Shown here piece after piece: positions 9,959 through 19,727 of a stretch of DNA of 64,000 bases. How positions within the stretch are numbered: the stretch's first letter is position 1; each line of letters opens with the position of its first letter. Below the pieces are notes generated by a model. That model saw nothing but the letters and a program-made list of their open reading frames with translations, made no database searches and was not told where the DNA came from. Source of the DNA: an alpha proteobacterium BAL199 (GTDB taxonomy: Bacteria > Pseudomonadota > Alphaproteobacteria > Thalassobaculales > Thalassobaculaceae); the NCBI GenBank assembly GCA_000171835.1, contig ABHC01000023.1, positions 46,414 through 110,413 of the forward strand, read 5' to 3'. A program made the position numbers and the translations under genes.

Positions 9959-11137
9959 TCACACCACGTTGCGTTCCTTCAGCGGGCGCCCTTCCAATAT
10001 CCGTTCGATTCCGAAACGGGTAAGGTCGATGCTGCGGAAGCCGTTGTGGGTGATCAGTTCCATGATGGCGCGGCCGGCGGCCGGGCTCTGTTGCAGGCCG
10101 TGGCCGGAGAACCCGGTGGCGAACAGCAGGTTGCCGATCGTCGGATGCCGGCCGATCACCGCGTTCTGGTCGAGGGCGTTGTAGTCGTATGGCCCGGCCC
10201 AGGCGCCGGTCAGCTTGATCGCCTCGAACGCCGGGATGCGGTGCGCCAGTGACGGCCAGACGGTCTCCTCGAACCAGCGCCAGTCGACTTCGATCTCCCA
10301 GGTCTCCGGATCTTGGTCCTCGGGCGGCGACACGCCACACAGATAGCCGACGCCCTCGGGCCGCACATAGACGCCACTGGCATCGATGGTCAGCGGCAGG
10401 CGCGGCGCCAGGGTTTCGCGGCAGGCAATCTGGTAGACCGTGCGGATGCGCGGGCCGACCGGCAAGTCGACTCCGGCCATTCCAGCCACGGCGCCGGACC
10501 CGGCACCGGCGGCGATCAACACTGTTCCGCATTCGATCCGATCCCCGGAGGCCAAACGCACCGCCTCGACACCGGTGACGCCCCGTTCGATTCCCACCAC
10601 CTCGTCGGTGCGGTACTCGGCACCGAGGGAACGGGCCTTGCGCTTCAGGGCCTGCAGCAAGGTGTTTGGGTCGATCCAGCCTTCGCCGCGTTCGCCCAGG
10701 GTCCCGGCGGCCAGCCCCTCGACGTTCATCCAGGGAAAGCGCTGCGCCAGGGCATCTGGCTCCAGCCAGGCGATCGCGGCGCCGGCCTGAGTCTGGACGG
10801 CGTGGTTCTCGGCTAGGATCGCCCGGCCTTCCTCGGATGCCAGAAACAGGTAGCCGCCCTCGACGAATCCGACATCCGGTGCCTCGTCATCAACCGCCAG
10901 CAGGTTGCCGATCCGGCCGATGAAGTCACGGGCGAACAGTCCGATTTCCACGTTTTCACGGATTGAAAACTGCTGACGGATGCCGCCGACCGACAACGGC
11001 GTGGAAGCCCGGGCGTAGGTCTGGTCGCGCTCGACCACGACGACGCTGCCGCCGAAGCCGGATTCCGCCGCCAGAAAATAGGCGGCAGACGAGCCGACCG
11101 CCCCGCCACCCACGATCACTACGTCTGCCTTGGTCAT
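9959..11137 (-). CDS. DAO-family FAD-dependent oxidoreductase
   Basis: 392-residue flavoprotein of the glycine/D-amino acid oxidase family, closest in look to sarcosine oxidase beta-subunit and other secondary-amine dehydrogenases. The FAD-binding Rossmann motif VVIVGGGAVGSSAAYFLA is at the N-terminus. A mid-protein GERGEGWIDPNTLLQALKRK segment and a C-terminal FATGFSGHGLQQSPAAGRAI motif (flavin contact) are typical of the family. I prefer the ATG at 11137, preceded by AGGCGG, over a GTG 12 nt upstream. Substrate unknown: sarcosine, dimethylglycine, proline-type amines and D-amino acids are all possible. It stands alone and convergent with mutS. Confidence 0.8.
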   Translation of the reverse strand: MTKADVVIVGGGAVGSSAAYFLAAESGFGGSVVVVERDQTYARASTPLSVGGIRQQFSIRENVEIGLFARDFIGRIGNLLAVDDEAPDVGFVEGGYLFLASEEGRAILAENHAVQTQAGAAIAWLEPDALAQRFPWMNVEGLAAGTLGERGEGWIDPNTLLQALKRKARSLGAEYRTDEVVGIERGVTGVEAVRLASGDRIECGTVLIAAGAGSGAVAGMAGVDLPVGPRIRTVYQIACRETLAPRLPLTIDASGVYVRPEGVGYLCGVSPPEDQDPETWEIEVDWRWFEETVWPSLAHRIPAFEAIKLTGAWAGPYDYNALDQNAVIGRHPTIGNLLFATGFSGHGLQQSPAAGRAIMELITHNGFRSIDLTRFGIERILEGRPLKERNVV

Positions 11138-11293
11138 GTCCGCCTGCACTCGGTTTGCGTCTTCCGGAAAGCTGGAGCCTCGGGGATTTGCCGGATGACC
11201 GCAAGCACAGCCACGGCAGCCGCCGGCCTCCTCCCCGCGTGACGACGACTTGCCATAGCCTTATGCTCCGCGGACCGAATCGCCGGAGGAGAC

Positions 11294-14131
11294 ATGGTCG
11301 CGATCGAACTGGCGTCCGGAACGGATGAGCCGAACGAAGCCGACATTGGACTCGTCGATCTCGACGGCCTCGGTGTTGTCCGCAAGCGCGTTCCGAACTC
11401 GAAAGCGATCTGTGACGTCGCAGCCCTTACGGTTGCCATCGAGGTGATCGCACGGGGCGACGGCGACGCGGTTCAGCGCCGGGCAGACGTTCTGGCTCGC
11501 CTCAAGGAAGCGCTGGCCGACGGCAGCGCTGAGGTCCGCCGACGGTTCGAAGCGACTAACGACGGAGCGGCCTGCGTCCGCCAGAACGCCTGGCTGATGG
11601 ACCAGTTGATCGAGGCGGCTGCGAAACTGGCGACCGAGTACGAGTTCCCGGCAACCAATCCGACGACGTCGGAGCGCATCGCCATTGCCGCCGTCGGCGG
11701 GTATGGGCGCAGCGAGATGGCGCCGCAATCCGACGTCGACCTGCTGTTCCTGCGCCCCTACAAGCAGACGCCGCGCGGCGAGCAGATCGTCGAGTATCTG
11801 CTGTACCTGCTCTGGGATCTCGGCCTGAAAGTCGGCCACGCGACCCGGTCCTGCGACGACTGCATTCGCCAAGCCAAGGCCGATGTCACGATCCGGACAT
11901 CGCTGCTGGAGTCGCGCTTCCTGTGGGGTGACGCCGAGCTCTACGGTGAGTTGCGTCAGATGTTCTACAAGGACATTGCGACCGGTTCGCCGCTGGGCTT
12001 CGTGGAAGCCAAGCTCCAGGAATCCGATGATCGGCACCGCCGACTCGGCGATTCACGTTATGTCGTCGAACCGAACATCAAGGACGGCAAGGGCGGGCTG
12101 CGCGACCTGCATACTCTGTTCTGGATCGGCAAGTACGTGTACCGGGTCGACGAGGTGATCCGGCTGGTCGACCGGGGCGTGCTGACGCTCGGCGAGGCCC
12201 GGCGTTTCGCCAAGGCGCAGAAGCTGCTGTGGACGATCCGCTGCCACCTGCACTATCTCGCTGGGCGCCCGGAGGAGCGGCTGACCTTCGAGATGCAGCC
12301 GGTGATCGCCGAGCGGCTCGGCTATACCGACCATGCCGGCGCGGTCGCGGTCGAGCGCTTCATGAAGCACTACTACCTGACCGCCAAGACTGTGGGCGAT
12401 CTGACACGAATCTTCTGTGCCGCGATCGAAGCCCAGCACAAGCGCCGTCGGCCTTGGGTGCGGCTTGCCCGGCTGATGGTCGAGGAGCGGTTCGGCGACT
12501 TCAAGATCGAATCCGACCGCATTACCGTGCTCAACGACGAAGCTTTCGCCCGTGATCCGGTCAACATCATCCGGCTGTTTCACGAGGCGTTGACCCGAAA
12601 CGCCATGGTGCATCCGCACGCCCTGCGGCTGATCACCCAGAACCTGCACCGAATCGACGCAGATCTGCGGAAGGACTCGGCGGCCAACGCTCTGTTCTTG
12701 GAGATTCTGGCTGGCCGCAAGAACCCCGCACCGACCTTGCGGCGGATGAGCGAGGCCCGAGTGTTGGGCAAGTTCGTGCCGGATTTCGGCCGGGTGGTCG
12801 CGCAGATGCAGTTCGACATGTACCACCTGTACACCGTCGACGAGCACACCCTGGTCTGCTTGTCGGTGCTGCACGCGATTGAGGCCGGGGAGCTGAAGGA
12901 GATCGCGCCGATCGCCACCGAGGTGGTGCACAAGGTGCTGTCGCGCCGGGCGTTGTACGTGGCGATGTTCCTGCACGACATCGCCAAGGGACGCGGCGGC
13001 GATCATTCGATCCTGGGTGAGCGGGTGGCGCGCCGGCTGTGCCCGCGACTCGGGATGACCGAGGAGGAGACCGACACGGTCGCCTGGCTGGTGCGCTGGC
13101 ACTTGCTGATGTCGAACACCGCCTTCAAGCGCGACGTCAACGACCCCAAGACGGTCGAGGACTTCGTCAAGATCGTACAGTCGCCGGAACGCCTGCGGCT
13201 GCTGCTGGTCCTGACCGTGGCCGACATCCGAGGCGTCGGGCCGCATGTCTGGAACGGCTGGAAGGCGCAGCTGCTGCGCGACCTTTACTACCGGACCGAG
13301 GAAGCGCTGTCTGGCGATTCGGCACGGCGCGGCACGGCGGCCCGGATCGAGGCCGCCAAGCGCCGGTTGGCCGACGCCTTGCTGGATTGGAGTGAAACCG
13401 AAGTCGAGGCTCATACCGCACTCGGCTACCCGGCCTATTGGTTGGCTTTCGACACCGAGACCCACGCACGGCAAGCCCGTCTGGTACGCGAAGCCACCCG
13501 CGACGACGCCCATCTGGCGGTCGACACCCGCATCGACGCGGCGCGCGCCGTCACCGAGGTGACGGTCTACGCAACCGACCACCCTGGCCTGTTCTCACGG
13601 ATTTCAGGTGCGATGGCGGCGACCGGCGCCAACGTCGTGGATGCCCGGATCTTCACGCTATCCAACGGGATGGCGCTTGACACGTTCCTGATCCAGGACG
13701 AGGACCGTCTGGCCTTTGATCGGCCCGACCGGATCGCCAAGCTGGTGTCGGCGATCGAGCGGGCGCTGAGCGGCGCCTTGCGGGTCGACAAAGCGCTGGA
13801 GGCGCGCAAACCGACGCTGGGCGGGCGTACCCGAGCTCTGAAGATCCCGCCGCGCGTGCTGATCGACAACAAGGCCAGCGTCACCCACACGGTGGTCGAG
13901 GTGAACGGGCGCGACGAGCCGGGCGTGCTCTGGCGGATGACCCGGGCGCTCGCCGGCGTCGGCGTGCAGATCCATTCGGCGTCGATCTCGACCTATGGCG
14001 AGCGGTTCGTCGACGTGTTCTATCTGAAGGACGTGTTTGGCCTGAAGGTCGACAGCAAGTCCAAGCTGGAGGACATCCGGCGCGCCCTGATGAAGGCTCT
14101 GGGCGCCGCCGAGGCAAAGAAGGCGGCCTGA
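11294..14131 (+). CDS. glnD: [Protein-PII] uridylyltransferase / uridylyl-removing enzyme GlnD
   Basis: Bifunctional nitrogen sensor that adds UMP to PII proteins when glutamine is low and removes it when glutamine is high. 945 residues. Nucleotidyltransferase motif GGYGRSEMAPQSDVDLLFL lies around residue 140, the HD hydrolase motif MFLHDIAKGRGGDHS around 560, and two ACT domains are C-terminal (about 755-830 and 865-940) and bind glutamine. CGGAGGAGAC precedes the ATG. murJ follows on the same strand after a convergent gene; glnD-murJ proximity is common in alphaproteobacteria. The last 112 bp overlap an antisense reading frame. Confidence 0.95.
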   Translation: MVAIELASGTDEPNEADIGLVDLDGLGVVRKRVPNSKAICDVAALTVAIEVIARGDGDAVQRRADVLARLKEALADGSAEVRRRFEATNDGAACVRQNAWLMDQLIEAAAKLATEYEFPATNPTTSERIAIAAVGGYGRSEMAPQSDVDLLFLRPYKQTPRGEQIVEYLLYLLWDLGLKVGHATRSCDDCIRQAKADVTIRTSLLESRFLWGDAELYGELRQMFYKDIATGSPLGFVEAKLQESDDRHRRLGDSRYVVEPNIKDGKGGLRDLHTLFWIGKYVYRVDEVIRLVDRGVLTLGEARRFAKAQKLLWTIRCHLHYLAGRPEERLTFEMQPVIAERLGYTDHAGAVAVERFMKHYYLTAKTVGDLTRIFCAAIEAQHKRRRPWVRLARLMVEERFGDFKIESDRITVLNDEAFARDPVNIIRLFHEALTRNAMVHPHALRLITQNLHRIDADLRKDSAANALFLEILAGRKNPAPTLRRMSEARVLGKFVPDFGRVVAQMQFDMYHLYTVDEHTLVCLSVLHAIEAGELKEIAPIATEVVHKVLSRRALYVAMFLHDIAKGRGGDHSILGERVARRLCPRLGMTEEETDTVAWLVRWHLLMSNTAFKRDVNDPKTVEDFVKIVQSPERLRLLLVLTVADIRGVGPHVWNGWKAQLLRDLYYRTEEALSGDSARRGTAARIEAAKRRLADALLDWSETEVEAHTALGYPAYWLAFDTETHARQARLVREATRDDAHLAVDTRIDAARAVTEVTVYATDHPGLFSRISGAMAATGANVVDARIFTLSNGMALDTFLIQDEDRLAFDRPDRIAKLVSAIERALSGALRVDKALEARKPTLGGRTRALKIPPRVLIDNKASVTHTVVEVNGRDEPGVLWRMTRALAGVGVQIHSASISTYGERFVDVFYLKDVFGLKVDSKSKLEDIRRALMKALGAAEAKKAA

Positions 14132-14841
14132 CTGGCCCCTAGACCGTTAATCGGATTCGTTGCTGAGTAGAATAATGGCGTTCCTGCGCGACGCATGGCG
14201 GCATGGTCGGGCGCACCGGGCATAAGGTTCGACCGGTCCAGGGCGACGAGCACCAGTTCGCCATCATCGCGGCGGCCGATGCCGCGCACTGTTGGAAAAT
14301 GGAGTTTCAACCGGTCAATGACCGCGCGTTGATGGCCGGCCGGGACGACCGGCTCACCGAACACCTCTACATATCCGGCGCGTGGTGGCCGAGTTGCCAG
14401 CGTCTGGGTGGCGCCGTCCAGAAACGCGAGCTCGCTGCCTTCGATATCGATCTTCCAGAAGGTCGTCGGGAAGATCGCCATTGAGTCGAGCTGTCGGACC
14501 AGAACAGTGCTCTGCCGCAGTGAAACGTGTCGCGCCGCCGACCGATGGCGTGCAAAGTGGGCGTTGATGGAACTAGCGCCACGAGCATCGGAGGGTTCGT
14601 AGAACGGCGCGGCTTCGTCCCGGTCGCCCAGCGCGGTTGGGATGACGACCACTCGGTGGTCGTCCCTGAAACGCGTCCTGATCGACTGGAACGACTCGGG
14701 ATGAGGCTCGAAGCTGAGCACTGAACGTGCCCCGCACTCGAGGAAGTTCTGGATCGTGTTGCCAAAATTCGAACCGACGTCGAGGACCCGCTCCCCGGGA
14801 AGGCAAAAGCGGCGGGCAAGAAGCACATCAATATTTAACAT
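14020..14841 (-). CDS. FkbM-type SAM-dependent methyltransferase, overlapping the 3' end of glnD
   Basis: 273 residues. The N-terminal SAM-binding motif RVLDVGSNFGNTIQNFLECG and the later WKIDIEGSELAFLDGA motif define the FkbM (Methyltransf_21) family, which O-methylates sugars, lipids or polyketides. GAGGCCGA precedes the ATG. No stop codon occurs before the frame enters glnD, so the last about 37 residues are antisense to glnD codons and probably have no conserved function. The substrate cannot be told. It lies alone between glnD and murJ with locally lower GC, so recent acquisition is possible. Confidence 0.75.
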   Translation of the reverse strand: MLNIDVLLARRFCLPGERVLDVGSNFGNTIQNFLECGARSVLSFEPHPESFQSIRTRFRDDHRVVVIPTALGDRDEAAPFYEPSDARGASSINAHFARHRSAARHVSLRQSTVLVRQLDSMAIFPTTFWKIDIEGSELAFLDGATQTLATRPPRAGYVEVFGEPVVPAGHQRAVIDRLKLHFPTVRGIGRRDDGELVLVALDRSNLMPGAPDHAAMRRAGTPLFYSATNPINGLGASQAAFFASAAPRAFIRARRMSSSLDLLSTFRPNTSFR

Positions 14842-14978
14842 TCGGCCTCAGAATATGGTGGTGCGGCTCGACACCGTGCCGGGCACTGGGCCGGAATCAC
14901 TGTGGACGACCGTCGCCATTGTAACGTCTTGATCCTAGCCTATCCGACCGCTCCCGAATCGCGTAGACCCTCGGTCCC

Positions 14979-16526
14979 ATGTCCCTTGTCCGCGCCATCG
15001 CCACCGTCGGCGGCTTCACTCTGGTCAGCCGGGTCACCGGGTTCGTGCGCGACATTCTGATCGCGGCGATCCTGGGCGCCGGGCCGATCGCCGACGCTTT
15101 CTTCGTGGCCTTCAAGCTGCCGAACTTCTTCCGCCGACTCACCGGCGAGGGCGCACTGACCGTCGCCTTCGTCCCGATGTTCGCCGGTTCGCTCGAAACC
15201 GACGGCCGCAAGCTCGCCCTGGCCTTCGCGTCCGAGGTTCAGGCGGTCCTGCTGGCCGGACTGGTGGCGTTCCTGCTGGCGGTCGAGATCTTCATGCCGT
15301 GGGCGATGCTGGTGCTGGCGCCAGGCTTTGCCGATGACCCGGAGCGCTTCGAGTTGGCGGTCGAGTTGACCCGCATCACCTTCCCGTACCTGCCGCTCAT
15401 CTCGCTGGTGGCGCTGTGGGGCGGCATCCTGAACAGTCTGGACAAGTTCTGGGCGATGGCGGCCGCGCCGATCCTGCTGAACCTGACCCTCATTGCCGCC
15501 CTGGTCCTGGTGGCCGATCGGACTCCGACACCGGGTCATGCCCTGGCCTGGGGCGTGTCGTTTGCCGGCGTTGCGCAGGCGGTGTTCCTGGCCGAGGTCT
15601 GCCGGCGGGCTGGCGCCCTGCCGCAGTTCCGCCGGCCGCGGCTGACTCCGGAGGTGCGCCGGTTGCTGAAGCTGATGCTGCCGGCGGCGTTCGGGGCGGG
15701 GGTGGTGCAGGTCAACCTGCTGATCGATGTGATGCTGGCGTCGCTGCTGCCGACCGGGTCGGTGTCGTTCCTGTATTACGCCGACCGGGTGGTGCAGCTT
15801 CCGTTGGGCGTGGTTGGTGTGGCGATCGGCACGGCCTTGCTGCCGATCCTGGCTCGACAGATTCGATCGGGAAACGAAACGGAAGCCGGCAACACCCAAA
15901 ACCGGGCGATCGAGATGGGCCTGCTGCTGACCTTGCCCGCGGCGGCGGCATTGGCGGTGATTGCCGATCCGCTGACCGCGGTGCTGTTCGAGCGCGGCCG
16001 TTTCGTGGCGTCCGACGGTGACGCGACCGCTGCGGCGATGGCGGCGTTCGCCGCCGGCTTGCCGGCGTTCGTGCTGATCAAGGCGTTCCAGCCAGGGTTC
16101 TTCGCGCGGCATGACACCGCGACCCCGGTCAAGATCGCGATTGTCGGGGTGGTGGCGAATTTGGCCTTCAATCTCGTCCTGATGCCGCTGTTCGCCCATG
16201 TCGGGATCGCGCTGGCCACCACCCTGGCCGCGTGGCTGAACGCTGGTTTGCTGGCGTGGTTGCTGGCCCGGCGCGGGCATTTCCGACCGGACCGGCGGCT
16301 GCGCGACCGGGGCTTGCGGATCGCCGCGGCGGTGTTGGTGATGGCGGTGGCGGTGTGGGCCTCGGCGCGTGCTTTGGAGCCGTGGCTGACCGCCGGGACC
16401 GTGTCCGGGGCAGGTGCGCTGGCGGCGGTCATCGGGATCGGGGTCGTCGTCTACGCGGTCTGCTGCACACTGCTCGGCGCCGCCCGTCCGGCAGAGTTGA
16501 AGGCGGCCATGCGGCGGCGTAGCTGA
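14979..16526 (+). CDS. murJ: Lipid II flippase MurJ
   Basis: Inner-membrane flippase that moves the peptidoglycan precursor lipid II to the periplasm. 515 residues with about 14 hydrophobic segments. The N-terminal signature VSRVTGFVRDILIAAILGAG and the AFFVAFKLPNFFRRLTGEGA segment are diagnostic of MurJ/MviN. The YYADRVVQLPLGVVGVAIGTALLP motif region near residue 265 is also conserved. This is the canonical copy: full length and next to glnD and trpS. A shorter paralog lies about 4 kb downstream. Confidence 0.93.
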   Translation: MSLVRAIATVGGFTLVSRVTGFVRDILIAAILGAGPIADAFFVAFKLPNFFRRLTGEGALTVAFVPMFAGSLETDGRKLALAFASEVQAVLLAGLVAFLLAVEIFMPWAMLVLAPGFADDPERFELAVELTRITFPYLPLISLVALWGGILNSLDKFWAMAAAPILLNLTLIAALVLVADRTPTPGHALAWGVSFAGVAQAVFLAEVCRRAGALPQFRRPRLTPEVRRLLKLMLPAAFGAGVVQVNLLIDVMLASLLPTGSVSFLYYADRVVQLPLGVVGVAIGTALLPILARQIRSGNETEAGNTQNRAIEMGLLLTLPAAAALAVIADPLTAVLFERGRFVASDGDATAAAMAAFAAGLPAFVLIKAFQPGFFARHDTATPVKIAIVGVVANLAFNLVLMPLFAHVGIALATTLAAWLNAGLLAWLLARRGHFRPDRRLRDRGLRIAAAVLVMAVAVWASARALEPWLTAGTVSGAGALAAVIGIGVVVYAVCCTLLGAARPAELKAAMRRRS

Positions 16527-16529
16527 CGC

Positions 16530-17357
16530 TCAGGTTACCTCCAGGAGCAGGGCAGCGGCGTCGTCGGAGGTCTTGAACCGGCCGAAGCGAACGTCGTCGC
16601 TGGCATCGGCCTCGAAGCCTCGCAATTCAGTAATCAAAGACGTCACCCCACAATCCAGCGCCGCCCGAATCAATCCGTCATCGTCGTACAGATCGTACAT
16701 GTCGGTCAGGCGGTAGAAGCCGTCTGTGCACAAAAGGATCCGCGTTCCCGGCGGCGCTTCAATCGTGCGGATGTCCAACCTCGGCACCGCCTCGCGATGC
16801 ACGCTCAGTACCGGATAGCCGTCCGGACGGTTCATCATCGCGCGCTGTGCCCGCAGCACTGCTGGGATGTCGGCGCCGGCGGCGATGAGCGTCCGGGCTT
16901 GAACCTGCTCGTTCAACCGGGGCGGTGCCTTCTCGACGGCAAAACCGGTCCCAGATGGCGGCAGCACGATCGCGGTGCAATCCGGGTATGCTGCCAGGAT
17001 CAATCGTTGCGCTTGTGGTTCGAGATGCACCCAGGTGAGGGCGGCGCTCGGCATGTCGCCGGGCGGGATGTCGGCAATGGTTCGTCCGGTACGCAGTTCG
17101 ACCCGTTGCCGCAGGTCGCCGATCAGTGCGCCGACTACATCGGCGGGAGCGCCCTTGGGCAAGTCCCGGAGCAGCGCATCGGCCGTGTCGGCGAACCAGA
17201 AGGCGTCGCTCGGCGCCTCGGGAAACAGCCGGGTTGCGCAGACGTCGGTGGCGCCGTCCAGCACCCAGGCGATGCCTTCGTCCGTGCGATGCCCGACCCG
17301 ATCCTCGGAATCTCGGCCCTTGCCGGGATCGTCCGCCTGATCGAGCGCGGTCAGCAT
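16530..17357 (-). CDS. PP2C-like protein serine/threonine phosphatase
   Basis: 275 residues with the scattered metal-binding motifs of PPM/PP2C phosphatases: SEDRVG (residues 17-22), AWVLDGATDV (about 30-39), ILLCTDGFYRL (about 203-213) and SDDAAALLLEV at the C-terminus. The aspartates that hold the two metal ions (LDG, TDG, DD) are present, so it is probably active. There is no membrane segment or attached sensor domain, so it is likely a cytoplasmic phosphatase. Convergent with murJ (3 bp apart) and divergent from trpS. No partner kinase is nearby, so the target is unknown. Confidence 0.75.
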   Translation of the reverse strand: MLTALDQADDPGKGRDSEDRVGHRTDEGIAWVLDGATDVCATRLFPEAPSDAFWFADTADALLRDLPKGAPADVVGALIGDLRQRVELRTGRTIADIPPGDMPSAALTWVHLEPQAQRLILAAYPDCTAIVLPPSGTGFAVEKAPPRLNEQVQARTLIAAGADIPAVLRAQRAMMNRPDGYPVLSVHREAVPRLDIRTIEAPPGTRILLCTDGFYRLTDMYDLYDDDGLIRAALDCGVTSLITELRGFEADASDDVRFGRFKTSDDAAALLLEVT

Positions 17358-17482
17358 GGTTTGGGGTCTCCGTTGGTCCCGGATGGCTCTGTGCGTTGCG
17401 ACACGCTTGATTCCGGTCGCCGGGGCGGAGATAAACCCGAACCCGCCCCGGCGGCATTATAGCAACCACGCGTATCGCGAGT

Positions 17483-18493
17483 ATGACGATGAGACGCATC
17501 TTTTCCGGCATCCAGCCTTCGGGCGATCTGACCCTCGGCAACTATCTCGGGGCGATCCGGAACTGGGCGCTTCTGCAGCGCGAGAAGAGTTACGAGTGCA
17601 TCTTCTGCGTGGTCGACCAGCACGCCATCACCGTGCCGCAGGACCCGGCGGCGCTGCGACAGGCGACCCGCGAGGTCGCGGCCGGCATGATCGCCGGCGG
17701 CGTCGATCCGGACGACTGCATCCTGTTCAACCAGTCCGCGGTGCGCGAGCACGCCATGCTGGCCTGGGTGTTCAACTGCGTCGCCCGGGTCGGTTGGCTC
17801 GGCCGCATGACCCAGTTCAAGGAGAAGGCCGGCAAGGACCGTGACAACGCGACGGTCGGGCTGTTCGTGTACCCGAACCTGATGGCCGCCGACATTTTGG
17901 CCTACAAGGCGACCCACGTGCCGGTCGGCGACGACCAGAAGCAGCACCTGGAGTTGACTCGCGACATCGCCCAGGCCTTCAACTCGATGTTCGGGGTGGA
18001 TTTCTTTCCGTTGCCGGAGCCGCAGATCTTTGGCACCGCGACCCGGGTGATGAGCCTGCGCGACGGCACCAAGAAGATGAGCAAGTCCGATCCGTCGGAC
18101 ATGTCGCGCATCAACATGACCGACGACGCCGACGCGATCGCCCAGAAGATCCGCAAGGCCAAGACCGATCCGGAGCCGCTGCCGAGCGAGTTGGCCGGGC
18201 TGGACGAGCGGCCGGAGGCCCGTAACCTGATCGGGATCTACGCGGCGCTGGCTTCCCAGACCCCCGAACAGGTGCTGGCCGAGTTCGGCGGCCGTGGCTT
18301 CGGCGACTTCAAGAAGGCTCTGGCCGAGGTCGCGGTGTCGGTCATGGGGCCGATCGGCAGCGAGATGCAGCGGCTGTCGAACGACCCGGCAACGATCGAT
18401 GCGATCCTGCGCCGCGGCGGCGAGCGGGCCAGCGAGATCGCCCGGCCGGTCCTTGAGGAAGTCTACGACATCGTCGGCTTCCTGCGGCCCTGA
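17483..18493 (+). CDS. trpS: Tryptophanyl-tRNA synthetase
   Basis: Class I aminoacyl-tRNA synthetase that charges tRNA-Trp. 336 residues, typical of the bacterial enzyme. The first signature is [17 protein letters not shown] (HIGH-like, TLGN) near residue 8, and the second is [16 protein letters not shown] (KMSKS) near residue 195. ATG ACG ATG offers two starts six nt apart; the first is used. The glycosyltransferase gene follows after 14 bp and may be cotranscribed. Confidence 0.96.
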   Translation: MTMRRIFSGIQPSGDLTLGNYLGAIRNWALLQREKSYECIFCVVDQHAITVPQDPAALRQATREVAAGMIAGGVDPDDCILFNQSAVREHAMLAWVFNCVARVGWLGRMTQFKEKAGKDRDNATVGLFVYPNLMAADILAYKATHVPVGDDQKQHLELTRDIAQAFNSMFGVDFFPLPEPQIFGTATRVMSLRDGTKKMSKSDPSDMSRINMTDDADAIAQKIRKAKTDPEPLPSELAGLDERPEARNLIGIYAALASQTPEQVLAEFGGRGFGDFKKALAEVAVSVMGPIGSEMQRLSNDPATIDAILRRGGERASEIARPVLEEVYDIVGFLRP

Positions 18494-18507
18494 CCCCGGT
18501 CCGGCAG

Positions 18508-19662
18508 GTGCTGGCAGGCAAGCGTCTGCTGTGGATCGTTGCCGAGGACTGGTTCTTTCGGCTGCACTATCTGCCGTTGGCGGTTGCCTTGGTCGAGGCC
18601 GGAGCCGAGGTGCATCTGGCGGCCCGCTGCGGCCGGCGCGGGCCGGCTGCCGAGGCGGCGGTCCGAAATGCCGGCATTCAGGTCCATCCGCTGATTCGGC
18701 TTGACCGTACCGGCCTCAACCCGCTGGCCGATCTGCGCGCGATAGCCGAACTCACGGTCCTGTGCCGCGCCCTGTCTCCCGATCTGGTCCAGTGCGTGGC
18801 CCTGAAGCCGGTGCTGTACGGAACCCTGGCGGCCGAGCGGGCCGGGGTTCCGGTTCGAATGGCCTGGCTGCCGGGGCTTGGTCACGTGTTTACCGGAACA
18901 TCAATGAAGGCCCGGCTGCTGCGACCCGGCGTCTCGCTCCTGCTGCGCCGTGTGCTTGGTTCCGCGAATGTCACATTGATGGTGTTGAACGCCGACGATC
19001 GCGCGGCGGTCGCCCGCCTTTCCGGCCGATCGGTCGAATCCGTCGCCGTGATGCCGGGCACGGGTGTCGACCTCGAACGGTTTGTCCCGACGCCGGAGCC
19101 GGACGGGTCGCCGGTCGCTGCTTTTGTCGGCCGGATGCTCGAGGAGAAGGGGCTGAGCGACCTGCTCGCCGCGGCGCGTCTGCTGCGCGACCAAGGATCA
19201 CACGTGCGGGTCCGGCTGGTTGGCGCGCCGGATCCCGAGAGCCCGACGACCATCCCCGAAACCCGGTTGCGCGCCTGGGCGGCGGAGGGCGCGATCGACT
19301 GGACCGGGCCGACCGACGATGTGGCCGCTGTATGGCGCCAGGCGCACATCGCCATCCTGCCGTCGTACCGCGAGGGGCTGGGGATGAGCATCCTGGAGGC
19401 GGCGGCCTGCGGTCGGCCGGCGGTCGCCACTGACGTCCCGGGCTGCTGCGAGGCGGTTGATCCAGGGGTCACCGGCTTGCTGGTGCCGCCACACGATCCG
19501 CCGGCACTGGCTGACGCGATTGCCACCCTGGGCCGGGACGCTGAACGCCGTCGGACGATGGGGGCGGCGGCCCGTGTTCGGGTGGAGCAACGCTTCGGTC
19601 TGGAGGCGGTGCGTGGTGAATTGATCGAACTCTACCAGCGACGACTTGCCGAACTCAGCTAG
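18508..19662 (+). CDS. Family 4 glycosyltransferase
   Basis: 384 residues with the GT-B fold. The N-terminal acceptor domain begins KRLLWIVAEDWFFRLHYLPL. The C-terminal donor domain has VAFVGRMLEEKGLSDLLAAA (near 205) and the retaining-enzyme motif PSYREGLGMSILEAAACGRP (near 290) with the EX7E arrangement. It resembles capsule and O-antigen transferases that add a sugar to undecaprenyl-linked glycans. A GTG start lies 14 bp after trpS with AGG close by. The sugar and acceptor cannot be inferred, and no polysaccharide cluster surrounds it. Confidence 0.82.
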   Translation: MLAGKRLLWIVAEDWFFRLHYLPLAVALVEAGAEVHLAARCGRRGPAAEAAVRNAGIQVHPLIRLDRTGLNPLADLRAIAELTVLCRALSPDLVQCVALKPVLYGTLAAERAGVPVRMAWLPGLGHVFTGTSMKARLLRPGVSLLLRRVLGSANVTLMVLNADDRAAVARLSGRSVESVAVMPGTGVDLERFVPTPEPDGSPVAAFVGRMLEEKGLSDLLAAARLLRDQGSHVRVRLVGAPDPESPTTIPETRLRAWAAEGAIDWTGPTDDVAAVWRQAHIAILPSYREGLGMSILEAAACGRPAVATDVPGCCEAVDPGVTGLLVPPHDPPALADAIATLGRDAERRRTMGAAARVRVEQRFGLEAVRGELIELYQRRLAELS

Positions 19663-19727
19663 TTGAACAGGTCTATCCGGTGAATATCAGCCAATAAACG
19701 ACAGGATGATCGTTCCGCACTGCGTAT

